Of a stretch of DNA of 64,000 nt, positions 18,488 to 28,100 are shown one piece after another. How positions within the stretch are numbered: the first letter of the stretch is position 1; every line of letters starts with the position of its first letter. Source of the DNA: JBMNKL01 sp050952225 (GTDB taxonomy: Bacteria; Bacillota; Clostridia; Acetivibrionales; DTU013). A program made the position numbers and the translations under genes. The stretch spans positions 434,001 through 498,000 of the forward strand of contig JBMNKL010000001.1 of assembly GCA_050952225.1 (NCBI GenBank), read 5' to 3'. Below the pieces are notes generated by a model. That model was not told the origin of the DNA, did no database searches, and saw nothing but the letters and a program-made list of their open reading frames with translations.

Positions 18488-18763
18488 ATGAACAAAGCTG
18501 ATCTTGTTAAAAGTATTTCTGAAAAAAGCGATTTGACAAGGGCGGATGCCGAGAAAGCTTTGAACGCTTTTATTGAGAGTGTCGAAGAGGCGCTTGTGAA
18601 TGGTGACAAGGTGCAACTCGTGGGATTCGGATCTTTTGAAGTGCGGGAAAGGGCCGCAAGGAAAGGCAGAAACCCACAGACAAATGAAGAAATAACGATA
18701 AAAGCATCCAGGGCTCCTGTTTTTAAATCCGGCAAGGCGCTGAAAGACCTGGTGAACGAATAA
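18488..18763 (+). CDS. hup: HU-family DNA-binding protein
   Basis: The 91-residue protein is a standard HU: MNKADLVKSISEKSDL at the start, GFGSFEVRERAARKGRNPQT spanning the beta arm with the tip proline motif GRNPQT, and a C-terminal GKALKDLVNE. HU dimers bend and compact DNA without sequence specificity. The ribosome binding site AAAGGAGG overlaps the end of mazG, so the two are likely translated from one message. Confidence 0.96.
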   Translation: MNKADLVKSISEKSDLTRADAEKALNAFIESVEEALVNGDKVQLVGFGSFEVRERAARKGRNPQTNEEITIKASRAPVFKSGKALKDLVNE

Positions 18764-18785
18764 ACAGGTATGGGGGATGTATTTG

Positions 18786-19025
18786 ATGAGGCTGGATAAA
18801 TACCTGAAAGTGTCGAGGCTTATCAAGAGGCGCACGCTTGCCAACGAAGCATGTGAATCCGGACGTGTCACGGTAAATGGCAAAACGGCCAAGCCCGGCA
18901 CGGACGTAAAGATAGGGGACATAATTTCGATAAGGTTCGGCAACAGCCTCACAACAGTTGAGGTTACGTCCGTAGCCGAGCATGTTTCAAAAGCGGATTC
19001 AAAAGAAATGTACGTGATAAGGTGA
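18786..19025 (+). CDS. rqcP: S4-domain RNA-binding protein RqcP (YabO)
   Basis: This small S4-domain protein has 79 residues: MRLDKYLKVSRLIKRRTLA, then ACESGRVTVNGKTAKPGTDV and GDIISIRFG. It matches RqcP/YabO, which binds stalled 50S subunits with RqcH and helps alanine tailing in ribosome quality control. An ATG at 18777 is also in frame; 18786 is preferred because GGGGGATG precedes it and homologues begin MRLDKYL. It follows hup by 22 bases. Confidence 0.9.
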   Translation: MRLDKYLKVSRLIKRRTLANEACESGRVTVNGKTAKPGTDVKIGDIISIRFGNSLTTVEVTSVAEHVSKADSKEMYVIR

Positions 19026-19148
19026 CTAATTTATATATTCTATTGGCATTATACATGTTGTACATGCATATAATTCAATTATGTAATGCATATAGTTTTA
19101 TGCAGCCTGCCGCGGATATCTTCCGAATTATAAGGGGGTGCAACATGT

Positions 19149-19438
19149 ATGGCCGAAGATAAAAAGATATCGAAACCCAGGGTTCAGAATCTGATCCTGG
19201 AAAACAGGGAAAAGCTGAGCATTTCCGGAGTGATTGACGTAGAAAGTTTTAACGACGAATGCGTCGTCGTTGAAACAGAGCTTGGGACACTGATAGTCAA
19301 AGGGATTGACCTTCATATCAACAAGTTGAATATTGACAGCTCGGAGCTGGGAATAGAAGGCGAAATCATAAGCTGTGAATATTCGGACAGGGAGTCAAGG
19401 AACAGGGGCGGGGCTTCTTTGCCCGGATGTTTAGATAA
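19149..19438 (+). CDS. yabP: Sporulation protein YabP, with a frameshift near its end
   Basis: The sequence VQNLILENREKLSISGVIDV, then NDECVVVETELGTLIVKG, LHINKLNIDSSELGIEG and a basic end is the YabP family (spore coat assembly, outer forespore/mother cell role). As given, the frame runs on past the normal end to 19514. One missing G in the G-rich stretch near 19406-19414 would restore the expected tail GGGFFARMFR and a stop TAA at 19436-19438, overlapping the yabQ start as TAATG. The exact restoration of a canonical overlap makes a base-calling error in a homopolymer the best explanation. The ribosome binding site is AAGGGGGTG. Usually sigma-E controlled. Confidence 0.88.
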
Positions 19439-19944
19439 TGTTTTTCATAAGCTTCCAGGTATATGCTTTTCTGTGCACTGTGGCAGGGGGCATGGCTATT
19501 GCATTGCTTTATGATATTTTCAGGATATTCAGAAGGACTGTCAGGACGGGCATCCTGGCGGCCTATGTTCAAGACCTGCTGTACTGGCTGATTGTGGCCG
19601 TTATAATGTTCATGACCATTTACTACAGCAACGACGGCGAGCTAAGGGCATACTTGTTCCTTGGCGCATTTCTGGGCGTTTTGCTGTACGCGCTCATATT
19701 TAGCAGGATTGTCATGGAATCATCGATGTTTATTGTCGGAACGGCAGTGAAATTGTTAAAGTTTATAGTTTTAATCATGTCATACCCGATAAAGCTGATA
19801 TTGCGCTTATTTTCCGCACCGGCAAAAATGCTGGCCCGAAGGTCGGCCATGTTTATGCGGAAATTAAAGCGCGGAAGCAAGATACGAGCATCAAGGCGCG
19901 CGTTTTTTAAAAAATCATTAAAGCATATTATAAAAAAGATTTGA
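19438..19944 (+). CDS. yabQ: Spore cortex biosynthesis protein YabQ
   Basis: This 168-residue membrane protein has hydrophobic segments at about residues 5-25, 40-60 and 70-85, and a strongly basic C-terminus (KRGSKIRASRRAFFKKSLK). MAIALLYDIFRIFRRTVR and LQDLLYWL-like AYVQDLLYWLIVAV are typical of YabQ, a mother-cell membrane protein needed for spore cortex formation. Its start overlaps the corrected yabP stop. This confirms a sporulating host lineage. Confidence 0.92.
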   Translation: MFFISFQVYAFLCTVAGGMAIALLYDIFRIFRRTVRTGILAAYVQDLLYWLIVAVIMFMTIYYSNDGELRAYLFLGAFLGVLLYALIFSRIVMESSMFIVGTAVKLLKFIVLIMSYPIKLILRLFSAPAKMLARRSAMFMRKLKRGSKIRASRRAFFKKSLKHIIKKI

Positions 19945-20029
19945 TGTCAAAAGAAGGATTTTTAACAGATACATAGAATTTAATTAATATATGGAATATT
20001 ATTATTTGTTTTATTTAAGGTGAATTCAC

Positions 20030-20309
20030 ATGAACAAAAGAAAAAAACCGGGGTTCGGAATATATATACTGCTTATCATCTTTCTTTACCTGTCATATAT
20101 TGCTGTGGACCAGCAAAAGCTGCTCAATGCAAAAAACCTTGAATTGGAGAAGATTGAGAACAAGATCAGGGAAGAAGCAACGTTTAAACGAGGAACTGAA
20201 AAGAGAACAAGAGATGATACAAAGCGACGAATACAAGGAAAAAGTCGCCAGGGAAAAACTCGGCATGGTGAAAAAGAATGAAAGGGTTTTTGTCGATATA
20301 GGAAAGTAG
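20030..20309 (+). CDS. divIC: Septum formation initiator DivIC/FtsB family protein, with a frameshift
   Basis: A basic start (MNKRKKPGFG) is followed by one membrane span (IYILLIIFLYLSYIAVD) and a coiled coil (LELEKIENKIREE) that breaks at about 20180. The next frame continues RLNEELKREQEMIQSDEYKE, then VAREKLGMVKKNERVFVDIG, the characteristic DivIC/FtsB end. Removing one base gives a normal protein of 92 residues. DivIC works with FtsL and DivIB in the division septum and is expected to be essential or nearly so, so a real null mutation is unlikely and an indel error is more probable. It is placed between yabQ and yabR as in Bacillus. Confidence 0.88.
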
Positions 20310-20320
20310 GCGTGCAGAAT

Positions 20321-20365
20321 CATGACCCGCAGCCATTTCTCCGCATGATGTTTTAATTTGCAAAT
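20321..20365. repeat. Degenerate copy of a dispersed repeat
   Basis: The 45 bases between divIC and yabR resemble two stretches at about 35496-35540 and 35642-35685: a CATRAC-type start, a CCGCAGCCATTT core, and CGCATGATGT followed by a T-rich end. Similarity is partial, so this is a low-confidence family member. Confidence 0.35.
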
Positions 20366-20535
20366 GTTCCAATTCATACATGGAAAATCTGCAGATCCCG
20401 TATAAATAAAGGCTTGACGGATTATTATGCATGATATATAATCAAATTGTTTTTATAAAAGATAATTACAGACCGGAGCACATCTAAAAGCGGCATTGTC
20501 CGTTTTTATAAATTTTAAGGAGGATTTCTTTTTGT

Positions 20536-20963
20536 ATGCTTTTTGAGGTTGGTAGCATATTGTGGATGGCAAAGTCGCCGGGATTACCAGTTTCGGAGCT
20601 TTCATCCAATTGCCGGGTGGGAAAACAGGTCTGGTTCACATCTCAGAAATTGCCGAGGAGTATGTCAAGGACATCAAAAATCACCTGAAGGAAAATCAAG
20701 AAGTCAAGGTCAAGATTCTTTCCATGGATAACGGAAAAATCAGCCTTTCAATTAAAAAGGCGATCAGCCAGGATCCTGCACTCAAGGCAAATAGACAGCC
20801 TATTGAGATAGATTGGGGCAAAAGCGCATGTGAAGCCATGACTTTTGAAGAGCGCCTGGCGAAATTCATGAAGGACAGCGAAGAAAAAATGCATGACCTC
20901 AAGAAAAGCTTCGAATCAAAAAGAGGCAGCGGAGGCTATAGGAAGTCGACGCAGTACTTTTAA
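20536..20963 (+). CDS. yabR: S1-domain RNA-binding protein YabR, with a frameshift near the start
   Basis: An S1 domain (VDGKVAGITSFGAFIQLPGG, then GLVHISEIAEEYVKDI and VKVKILSMDNGKISLSIKK) is followed by a charged tail of about 60 residues, as in YabR and related general stress S1 proteins. The expected N-terminus MLFEVGSI is encoded from the ATG at 20536, twelve bases after AAGGAGG, but in a different frame from the rest. The frame change is at about 20560. Otherwise the protein would start at a GTG at 20562 and lack the first beta strand. It probably binds RNA or ribosomes. tRNA genes follow, as they do after yabR in Bacillus. Confidence 0.85.
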
Positions 20964-21107
20964 GTTGTCCGGGTATTCTGAAGACACGGGGAATTTGAAA
21001 CTGGGGTAAATTGACCAACCTTAGCGAAGCAGGATGAAGATCAGACCAATCTGGGTCATGTCCGCCCATATATGGCGGCTTATCAGAAAATGGCCGGTTA
21101 TAAGCGC

Positions 21108-21136
21108 TTGCATTTTGGATGCCATGGTGTTATTAT
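21108..21136 (+). promoter_or_regulatory. Promoter of tRNA-Leu
   Basis: TTGCAT (21108-21113), 17 bases, then TATTAT (21131-21136), ending 19 bases before the tRNA. The -35 box is identical to that of the next tRNA promoter. Confidence 0.6.
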
Positions 21137-21155
21137 AATGTAGTCGAAATTACAT

Positions 21156-21244
21156 GCCGAAGTGGCGGAATTGGCAGACGCACAGGACTTAAAATCCTGC
21201 GGGCCTTAAAACCCGTACCGGTTCGATCCCGGTCTTCGGCACCA
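21156..21244 (+). tRNA. tRNA-Leu (anticodon UAA), CCA encoded
   Basis: A class II tRNA with acceptor stem GCCGAAG/CTTCGGC, anticodon arm CAGGA-CTTAAAA-TCCTG (anticodon TAA), a long variable arm (GCGGGCCTTAAAACCCGT), a T arm with GGTTCGATCCC, discriminator A and an encoded CCA. Located after yabR. Confidence 0.97.
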
Positions 21245-21274
21245 AAGAAACGGCTCATTACCTGAAAAAACCGC

Positions 21275-21303
21275 TTGCATTATTTACATTACGATGTTAT
21301 ACT
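21275..21303 (+). promoter_or_regulatory. Promoter of initiator tRNA-Met
   Basis: TTGCAT (21275-21280), 17 bases, TATACT (21298-21303), placed about 50 bases before the tRNA gene. Confidence 0.65.
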
Positions 21304-21351
21304 GTATAAGCGCAGGGAGTAGTAGTTTCGCAAACCTGCTATTTTATATAC

Positions 21352-21428
<77 letters not shown>

Positions 21429-21431
21429 GGA

Positions 21432-21469
21432 AACAGCACCTTTCAGGATTTTATCCGGAAGGTGCTGTT
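21432..21469 (+). terminator. Strong hairpin after the tRNA genes
   Basis: AACAGCACCTTTC pairs with GGAAGGTGCTGTT to give a long stem starting four bases after the tRNA CCA. The T run after it is short and interrupted, so termination is likely but not ideal. Confidence 0.65.
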
Positions 21470-21790
21470 ACGATTTTCCGATACATTCACCTTTCGCCTT
21501 AACTCCCATATTTCCCATTTTTACTGCAAAGCAAAATTCCGCTGTCTGCGAAATCAGGGTAGAATTCGCTTTTCAATTTAATAATAACATGTAATAGCCT
21601 TGCGATAAACCGCCTAAACGAACAGTACCAAATTCGTAAAAACAGGAGTGGAGAAAATAAGAATACTTGAAATTATGTTCCAAAAGGTATATATTTGCAT
21701 TGCAAGATTACAGTTTTACCATATATTGTAATATAATTGTCCCTCGGATGTAACTATGAAATGCTTATATAGGTGAGAGGAGAGAAGTAA
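21470..21790. other. Gene-free interval of about 320 bases
   Basis: AT-rich sequence between the tRNA terminator and the ABC transporter remnant. I see no open frame with a ribosome binding site and no clear repeat. A GTGAGAGGAGAG stretch at its end is the ribosome binding site of the next gene. Confidence 0.5.
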
Positions 21791-22072
21791 GTGCGCACAA
21801 AAACAGTAATTAAAGTGTCAAATCTAACTAAATCATTTAATGGAAATACTGTAGTCGATAAGTTGTGCTTTGATGCAAACGAGGGTGATATTTTGGGGTT
21901 GCTGGGTCCTAACGGTGCAGGAAAGACTACAACAATAAGAATGATACTGAACCTGGTAAAAAAAGGATTAAGGTGAGGTATTTATTAATGGCTGCAATAC
22001 AGCGGCAGAAAGTAAAAAAGCACTTTTGAGCTGTTCCTAAATCTGACTGCAAAGGAGAAGATCGGGGCATGA
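21791..22072 (+). pseudogene. ABC transporter ATP-binding protein, internally deleted remnant
   Basis: The first 61 codons encode a normal ABC ATPase start with the beta strand KVSNLTKSFNGNTVVDKL and an intact Walker A, LLGPNGAGKTTTIRMI. After a frameshift near 21968, the next piece GEVFINGCNTAAESKKALL is readable. Immediately after that comes the C-terminal end ELFLNLTAKEKIGA with stop TGA overlapping the permease ATG (ATGA). The signature motif, Walker B and switch histidine are all gone, so about two thirds of the gene has been lost in an internal deletion, near 22025-22033. The product cannot hydrolyse ATP. The start is GTG with GAGGAG before it. Confidence 0.85.
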
Positions 22073-22818
22073 GAGTGTTAGTGGGCAATGAGTTATATAA
22101 ATCGTTCAGAAGCAAAAAAATATACATTATCTTACTTATACTGTTTGCTGTTACTTTATTAACGGGCATTATGATAAAACATGACAAAGATCTCGAGGAA
22201 AGCGGACTGATTGAAAAATATGGAGGACCAATGTTTCCTGTTACAAATCTATACGGAATCACAGAGATTTTATTCCCGATTTTTATTATACTCTTTGTAA
22301 CTGCCATGATAACCGACGAATATCAGAATGGAACATTTAAACTGCCGTTGTTGCATGGATGTACAAGGTCACAGATGTTCCATGCAAAGTTGTTGTCACA
22401 GTTTTCACTTATTGTAATACTTTTCTTGTCAACTTTCATATTTTCATATATTTCCGGAACAATACTCTGGGGAAGTAAAGTATTCAGCTACAATGAGTTT
22501 ATTGCCGGGCTTAAAAGATATGGATTGACATTGTTACCATTTTTGGCGTTTACACTTGTAGTATATTTTATCGGGTTAAACATCTCTAATAGCGGAATTG
22601 CAATCGGAACAGCGTTGACATTAGTGTTTGTAAGCGCTATTATAGGTCAGTTTTTAAAAGAGGCGAATCCTTATTTAATAACATTTTATTTCAAAGCATT
22701 TTTGCTGGATTTGACCAATGCTGAAATAATAAAAGGCTGCTTTGTATCATTTGGGTATGGGTTACTGTTCTATGGGCTTTCAAGGTTCTCATTGGCAAAT
22801 ATGGATATATTAAAGTGA
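22069..22818 (+). CDS. ABC-2 type transporter permease
   Basis: The 249-residue membrane protein has six predicted spans (for example IYIILLILFAVTLLTGIMI, LFPIFIILFVTAMIT and TLLPFLAFTLVVYFIGLNI). DEYQNGTFKLPLLHGCTR is the cytoplasmic loop typical of ABC-2 permeases of the bacitracin/antibiotic-export type. The start overlaps the ATPase remnant (ATGA). Because the partner ATPase is broken, this permease is probably not functional unless another ATPase serves it. Substrate unknown. Confidence 0.8.
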   Translation: MRVLVGNELYKSFRSKKIYIILLILFAVTLLTGIMIKHDKDLEESGLIEKYGGPMFPVTNLYGITEILFPIFIILFVTAMITDEYQNGTFKLPLLHGCTRSQMFHAKLLSQFSLIVILFLSTFIFSYISGTILWGSKVFSYNEFIAGLKRYGLTLLPFLAFTLVVYFIGLNISNSGIAIGTALTLVFVSAIIGQFLKEANPYLITFYFKAFLLDLTNAEIIKGCFVSFGYGLLFYGLSRFSLANMDILK

Positions 22819-22946
22819 AACGGATTGCGGTAGTTACCGGTGTTCTTTCAGTTATAGCACTGTTGTTATCAATAATTGTGTTCAATAAAAAACAACCATT
22901 AAAGAGTGCAAAGATAAGGGCGGGTTATCTTTATCTTTATCTTTAG
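22815..22946 (+). CDS. Short hydrophobic peptide, probable truncated third gene of the ABC operon
   Basis: A GTG start overlaps the permease stop (GTGA), so the gene is translationally coupled. It encodes 43 residues: a charged MKR start, one hydrophobic segment (VLSVIALLLSIIVF) and a tail ending in YLYLYL, which is encoded by a slipped TTATCT-type short repeat. This looks like the signal anchor of a longer lost protein. No function can be assigned. Confidence 0.5.
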   Translation: MKRIAVVTGVLSVIALLLSIIVFNKKQPLKSAKIRAGYLYLYL

Positions 22947-23115
22947 TACGCTTATTTCCTGTTATAAGAAATATAACATAACGGTGATATTTTTTGTTCA
23001 CTCATCGTGATGCTTTAATAAAATGGATTATTTTTCTTGATTTTGGCAATAATATACTATAAAATATAAATAATGTAATTTAAGAATAAACGAAAAAGGC
23101 GGAGGATGTGGTTAA

Positions 23116-23568
23116 ATGTACGAAAACATTACTTACGCGGAGCTTAAGAGTCTTCCGAGAGAACAAAAGGTTATCGCATGGAAGGAACTGAAAAACATGT
23201 ATTCGACACAAAAGGAATTGGCGGAGAAACTGGGCGTAAGTCCGAATCTTGTTTATAACATGATTTCAAGGTATGTGAACAATGCACCTGACGAGACAGA
23301 AAAGGATGAAGAGCAGCAAACCGCGGAACAAGCGGGAAAGGCCAGCCACAGGAGGAGAAGGAGAAAAAGACGGCTGGACAGCGACGCCGTAAGTGATATA
23401 TCCGGCACGGTACAGAAAATCAGCTTTACTGAAGGAAACGAATTGTTTTCAATATCGATAAAAAAGATAGTTGCAGGAGAAGACGCTCAATTTCTTTTTA
23501 GCGGAATCGGCGGTACCATGCTGAAAGATCGAAAATACATGGTAGAAGTTAAAATAACGGAAATATGA
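23116..23568 (+). CDS. Hypothetical protein with an N-terminal helix-turn-helix
   Basis: The 150-residue protein is not recognised. Residues 1-60 contain a likely helix-turn-helix (TQKELAEKLGVSPNLVYNMIS). A glutamate-rich linker (DETEKDEEQQTAEQ) follows, then a very basic patch (SHRRRRRKRRLDSD, about residues 76-90) and a beta-rich C-terminal domain with ISGTVQKISF and KYMVEVKITEI. The basic patch and helix-turn-helix suggest DNA binding. GGCGGAGGATG lies before the ATG. It stands alone between gene-free stretches. It could be a small regulator of clostridial type. Confidence 0.55.
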   Translation: MYENITYAELKSLPREQKVIAWKELKNMYSTQKELAEKLGVSPNLVYNMISRYVNNAPDETEKDEEQQTAEQAGKASHRRRRRKRRLDSDAVSDISGTVQKISFTEGNELFSISIKKIVAGEDAQFLFSGIGGTMLKDRKYMVEVKITEI

Positions 23569-23875
23569 GGGCAAATTTACGGGCGCTATTTATAGCGCCT
23601 GCTATTTGCTGTTAAAATAATTGGCACCCGGGCATATAAAGCCGATTGATCGGCGCATGCCGCCATTTTTTATTTGCCCGTGCATAAGCGTTATATTGCC
23701 TTGATAGTGTGCCGGACTTTCTATTTAAATTTGCCATTATTATTATGGCCTTTTATTATTTCGGCTATATTCCCGGACTTGTTTCCTGCCTGGAATATAC
23801 TGTAAGAATATATTGATTAATTGTACAAAGCATGCTAAATTGATGAATAGAGTTCTTTGTTGGGGGTGTGCTTTG
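23569..23875. other. Gene-free interval with one hairpin
   Basis: It begins with a stem-loop (GGCGCTAT at 23582-23589 pairing with ATAGCGCC at 23592-23599) that may end the preceding transcript, although no T run follows. The remainder is AT-rich and holds the leader of the esterase gene. I see nothing else. Confidence 0.45.
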
Positions 23876-24841
23876 ATGATGGTTCAGCCGTATGATTTAA
23901 GCCTTGAAGAGCTTAAAGTGTATAAGCCCAATCTTACAAGACAGCCAGATTTTGAAGAGTTCTGGAGATTGACACTGAAAGAGCTGGAGAAAACCCCGGT
24001 AAAATTCCGGCTAAAGCCATATGATTACCCCGCCAAAGGGGTCAAGGTTTTTGAAATCATTTTTTCCGGGTTTATGAATGCTGATATTAACGGCTGGTTC
24101 GCAATACCCGACGCTCCGGGAAAACACCCCGGATTGGTATTATATCACGGCTATAACTGGGCAATGGACGGGTGTATTCACGATACGGTCAATATGGCCC
24201 TGCATGGGTACGCCGTTTTGCACATGCTTGTCCGCGGGCAGCAGGGCAAAAGTGTCGACAATGTGGTCTCATCCCACGGCCATAATGCAGGCTGGATGTC
24301 AAAAGGCATTTTATCAAGGGATGAGTATTATTACCGGGCCGTATACATGGATAGTGTCCGCGCTGTCGAAGTACTTGCGGGCATGGACGATGTGGACGCA
24401 AACAGGATCGGTGTTATGGGAGGCAGCCAGGGAGGTGCTTTGACGCTGGCAGCTGCAGCTCTTTCGAATATTCCCGTTGTAGCTGTTGCGCAATATCCGT
24501 ACCTGTGCAATTTCGACAGGGCTATTGACGTTGCCCTTAAAATGCCCTACGGTGAATTGAACGAATTTTTCCGCAGGTATTCTGATCCCGAAGTGGAAAG
24601 GCAGGCAAAAATTACCCTTAGTTACTTTGATATAATGAATCATGCACCGAATATCAAGTGCCCGGTTTTACTGTCATGCGGCCTGGTGGATGAGATTACG
24701 CCGCCGTCAACGATATTTGCCGCATACAATCACATGGAATGTCCCAAGGAAATTGCCGTGTATCGCTACTTTGGGCATGAATACATACCCGGTTTCGTTG
24801 AAAAACAGCTAAGAATGCTGATGAAGCATTTGCAGCGGTAA
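23876..24841 (+). CDS. Acetyl xylan esterase / cephalosporin C deacetylase family (AXE1)
   Basis: The 321-residue alpha/beta hydrolase matches the AXE1 (carbohydrate esterase 7) family. MVQPYDLSLEELKVYKP, then PDFEEFWR at the start; DINGWFAIPD; LVLYHGYNW in the oxyanion-hole region; RGQQGKSVD; the nucleophile elbow GGSQGGALTL (Ser184); Asp272 in GLVDEITPPS; and His301 in FGHEYIPG. Family members remove acetyl groups from xylo-oligosaccharides and other small acetylated substrates, usually in the cytoplasm, and no signal peptide is seen here. GGGGGTG lies seven bases before the chosen ATG. This fits the plant-polysaccharide lifestyle suggested by the uronate genes and CBM3 domains. Confidence 0.9.
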   Translation: MMVQPYDLSLEELKVYKPNLTRQPDFEEFWRLTLKELEKTPVKFRLKPYDYPAKGVKVFEIIFSGFMNADINGWFAIPDAPGKHPGLVLYHGYNWAMDGCIHDTVNMALHGYAVLHMLVRGQQGKSVDNVVSSHGHNAGWMSKGILSRDEYYYRAVYMDSVRAVEVLAGMDDVDANRIGVMGGSQGGALTLAAAALSNIPVVAVAQYPYLCNFDRAIDVALKMPYGELNEFFRRYSDPEVERQAKITLSYFDIMNHAPNIKCPVLLSCGLVDEITPPSTIFAAYNHMECPKEIAVYRYFGHEYIPGFVEKQLRMLMKHLQR

Positions 24842-24872
24842 GAGGGAATGGAAAATTCGATGTAAAATATTA

Positions 24873-24910
24873 AAGCGTTCCGGGTTGCTAAGTCCGGAAC
24901 GCTTGATTTT
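24873..24910 (+). terminator. Rho-independent terminator after the esterase gene
   Basis: AAGCGTTCCGG pairs perfectly with CCGGAACGCTT, with a ten-base loop, followed by GATTTTA. The stem would also act on the opposite strand, where the tRNA-Arg transcript arrives. Confidence 0.8.
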
Positions 24911-24912
24911 AG

Positions 24913-24989
24913 TGGTACGCCCGAAGGGACTCGAACCCCCGACCTGCGGTTTAGGAAACCGACGCTCTATCCTGCTGAGCTACGGGCGT
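24913..24989 (-). tRNA. tRNA-Arg (anticodon CCU), CCA encoded
   Basis: Read on the minus strand, it starts ACGCCCGTAGCTCAG. The D arm is normal, the anticodon loop is TTCCTAA (anticodon CCT), the T arm contains GGGTTCGAGTCCC, and the acceptor closes with CGGGCGT, discriminator A and CCA. It decodes AGG. Confidence 0.94.
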
Positions 24990-25129
24990 GTGTATCAACG
25001 GAATTATATTTTACAATTATAAGGCGCCTTTGTCAAGCCCGGCGAATTCTGTAAAATTGCCCATGCGTCATTAACCTTCACGTTTCATATGCCGATAATT
25101 ATAAAGGAGTATGCTTTCGGAGGGGTATC

Positions 25130-28100
25130 ATGAAATCCGGTTTGAAAAAAATCATAGTGGCGATAATACTGCTTGTGATGTTAATTCCTAATGTTGTTAT
25201 AGAAGCACAAGGCGGAGATTCAATTGAATTTACAGCCTGGGCGGCCGAGCCGGACACGGACACGAAAATAAAGCTGGCATGGTCTTCGGTTCCGGGCGCA
25301 TCTATTTACCTGATTCTTAGGGATGACGGACCTGGAACAGACTTTTTGGAAATCGACCGAATTGATGTTGACCAGGTGCTGAATCTGGCGTATACGGACA
25401 TCGGGTTGCAGCCGGAAACTACATATACTTATAGGATTGAGGCATACGCCGATGGAAGCCTCATGGATTTGCTCGCGGAAAAAACAGCCGTTGCTTCTAC
25501 TACGCCAATGATTAAGCCTTATGACCTGTGGGCGGTATATGACATAAATTCGCGGGAAATATCTCTTGAATGGAAGTGTTCAAGTCTTGCAACCGGCAGT
25601 GTTGTCCAGGTTGATGACGGACAAACTTTCGAGATCAGTGAAACAACATCATTTAAATTTAAAATTACAAATCTATTGCCCGTTCTTATTTCGATAAAAT
25701 CAACGGGCCAGGAAATAGAATCTGAAATGTCACATATCAGTGTCACTCCTGTAAGGCAGCCGACAATACGGGTAACCTCGAGCGGGGGCACCTCTTCGAT
25801 ATCATGGGGCAGTTATAGCTTTATAAGCCGGTTCCAACTGGAACGGTCCAAATGGAACGGTACCTCATGGGACAGCTGGCAAATAATAAATTCAGATCTT
25901 TCAGGAACGGGCGCCACGGATAAACCAGCGGAGAGCGGGCTGTACCGTTACAGGCTGAGTGCCAAACCCGGAAGCGGTTATACCGGTTTCAGCAATATCT
26001 CCGATACGGCAAGCCTGTTGCCGGCTCCTTATGACCTCACACTTACTATTGTCAGTCCGGAGGAAATAAGGCTTAATTGGAAGAACAGTCCGGGAAATAC
26101 GGCGGGCATACAGGTGATGCGCATGCTTTCCGACGGGACATTCACGGAGATAGCCAGGCTTTCATACACGGAAGATTCGTGTTCCGATTTGATAACTGTA
26201 AATGTTGGCACTACTTACACCTACAGGGTGCGTGCTTTTGATGAGACCGAAGGCATTGCTTCTGAAGCGGCTGAGGCAAGTATTACCGCCTCTCTGCCCA
26301 GCAAACCGTCTTCTCTTTTTGCCCGCGTGGCTTCATCATCGGCTGTCAGGCTGGACTGGACCGATAATTCCGACAACGAGCTCGGCTTTAAAATAGAAAG
26401 ATTGACGGATACGGGTGTGTTTACGGAGATTCATACTACCGGCCCGGACGTGGAAACTTATACCGACGAAAACGTAACGGCCGGACATACGTATATATAC
26501 AGGATCCGCGCATACAATGGATTGGGAAATTCCGACTATTCCAACGAGGCAACCATTAATTCATGGGATGCGGTACCGCCGGCTTCACTTGATGTCACAC
26601 CTGTTTCGCCCACAAGGATAGACCTTGTATGGAGCTATAGCGGCACGGAGAATTACAACACGGTTATCGAGCGGAAAACGGGTACTGACGGGGAATGGAA
26701 ACCCATATACACTACGGCTCTCGGCGCAGTAAGGTACAGCGACACTGGGCTTAAACCCAACACGAGGTATTTCTACCGCATCAGGAAATCTCTTGGGCCG
26801 GGTTCTTTGGGTATTCCTTATCCCGATAATGATATCGGGATCGGGGCCTACACCCTGCTAAATACTTTGCGGCTCTATGGGGAAGCGTCCTCCGGCAACA
26901 CTATATATTTGCGCTGGAGCGGAAATAGCAGCAATGCTGATGTTGTGATCGAAAGAAAAATGCCAAACGGCAGTTTCAGCGCTTTGACAACGGTTGGCCC
27001 GTCTACCGTCGGATGGTATGACAGCACCGGCCTGGTTCCCGGCGCTTCATACACTTACAGGGTCAAAGCCAGGACTGCCACGAACGAATCGTTGTATTCT
27101 AACGAATTGACGGTTAAAAACCTGTATCTTGAGGCGCCGTCCGGTCTCACCGCCTCGGTGGAGGCCGACTCTTCCGTTACGCTGAATTGGACGGACAACT
27201 CGACTGACGAGTCAGGATTTGAAATATGGAGGTATGTTGAAGGGACGGACACGGGCGGATATACTCTGTATGCTACGGTCGGGAAGAACGTCGTTACTTT
27301 TACGGACAAGTCGGTGCATACCGGTGTCCAGTACAGTTACATGGTACGCGCGTATGTTGCGGACGGCAGCCTGTATTCAGATTTTTCAGGCACGGCTTCC
27401 GTCGGCGTCGGACTCATCAATCCGCCTGCCAACCTGCGTTATAATTATATATCGAGAACACGTGTGCAGTTGATATGGACCGATACGTCAGACAACGAAA
27501 GCGGATTCATAGTGGAACGGAAGATCGGCGAGGACGGGGAATGGAGTGAATATGACTGGGTCTCTCAAAACACTACTGTGTGTGATATCACAAATCTGAA
27601 CCCGTACACCAGGTACTATTTCAGGGTTCGTGCATACACAACCAGCGGGAACGCAGATGCGGTAAGCAAGGAAATACTGGTATCCACCGCGCTGCCGGCG
27701 GCTCCTTCCGATGTTGTGGCATCATCCCTTTCGCCCGCGCAGGTGAAAATTACGTGGAAGGATAATTCCGACAGCGAAGAAGGTTTCAAGATATTGCGCA
27801 AACCGGCGAATGGATACTATTTCACGCCGTTGGCGGTACTTAAAAAGGATACGACCATTTACCTGGACAATAATGTGCAGCCCGGCATGAAATATGAATA
27901 TATAATAGAAGCATATAATGTCGTAGGCTCGTCCGAAAGTGAGCCGGTTGAAGTAAAAACCGGCACAAAAGCGTATTTCAATGATTTAGGGAGTGTTCCC
28001 TGGGCAAGAGATGCCATTGAAAACCTGGCAGGCCTTGGCATTATAAAGGGAGTTTCTGATACGCTTTTTAAACCCAATAACACGATTACAAAGGCCGAGT

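Noticed and set aside
13299..20963. Programmed ribosomal frameshifting as an explanation for the many broken genes
   Set aside because: The breaks go in both directions, lie in unrelated genes and lack a shared slippery site or downstream structure; indel errors or mutation fit better.
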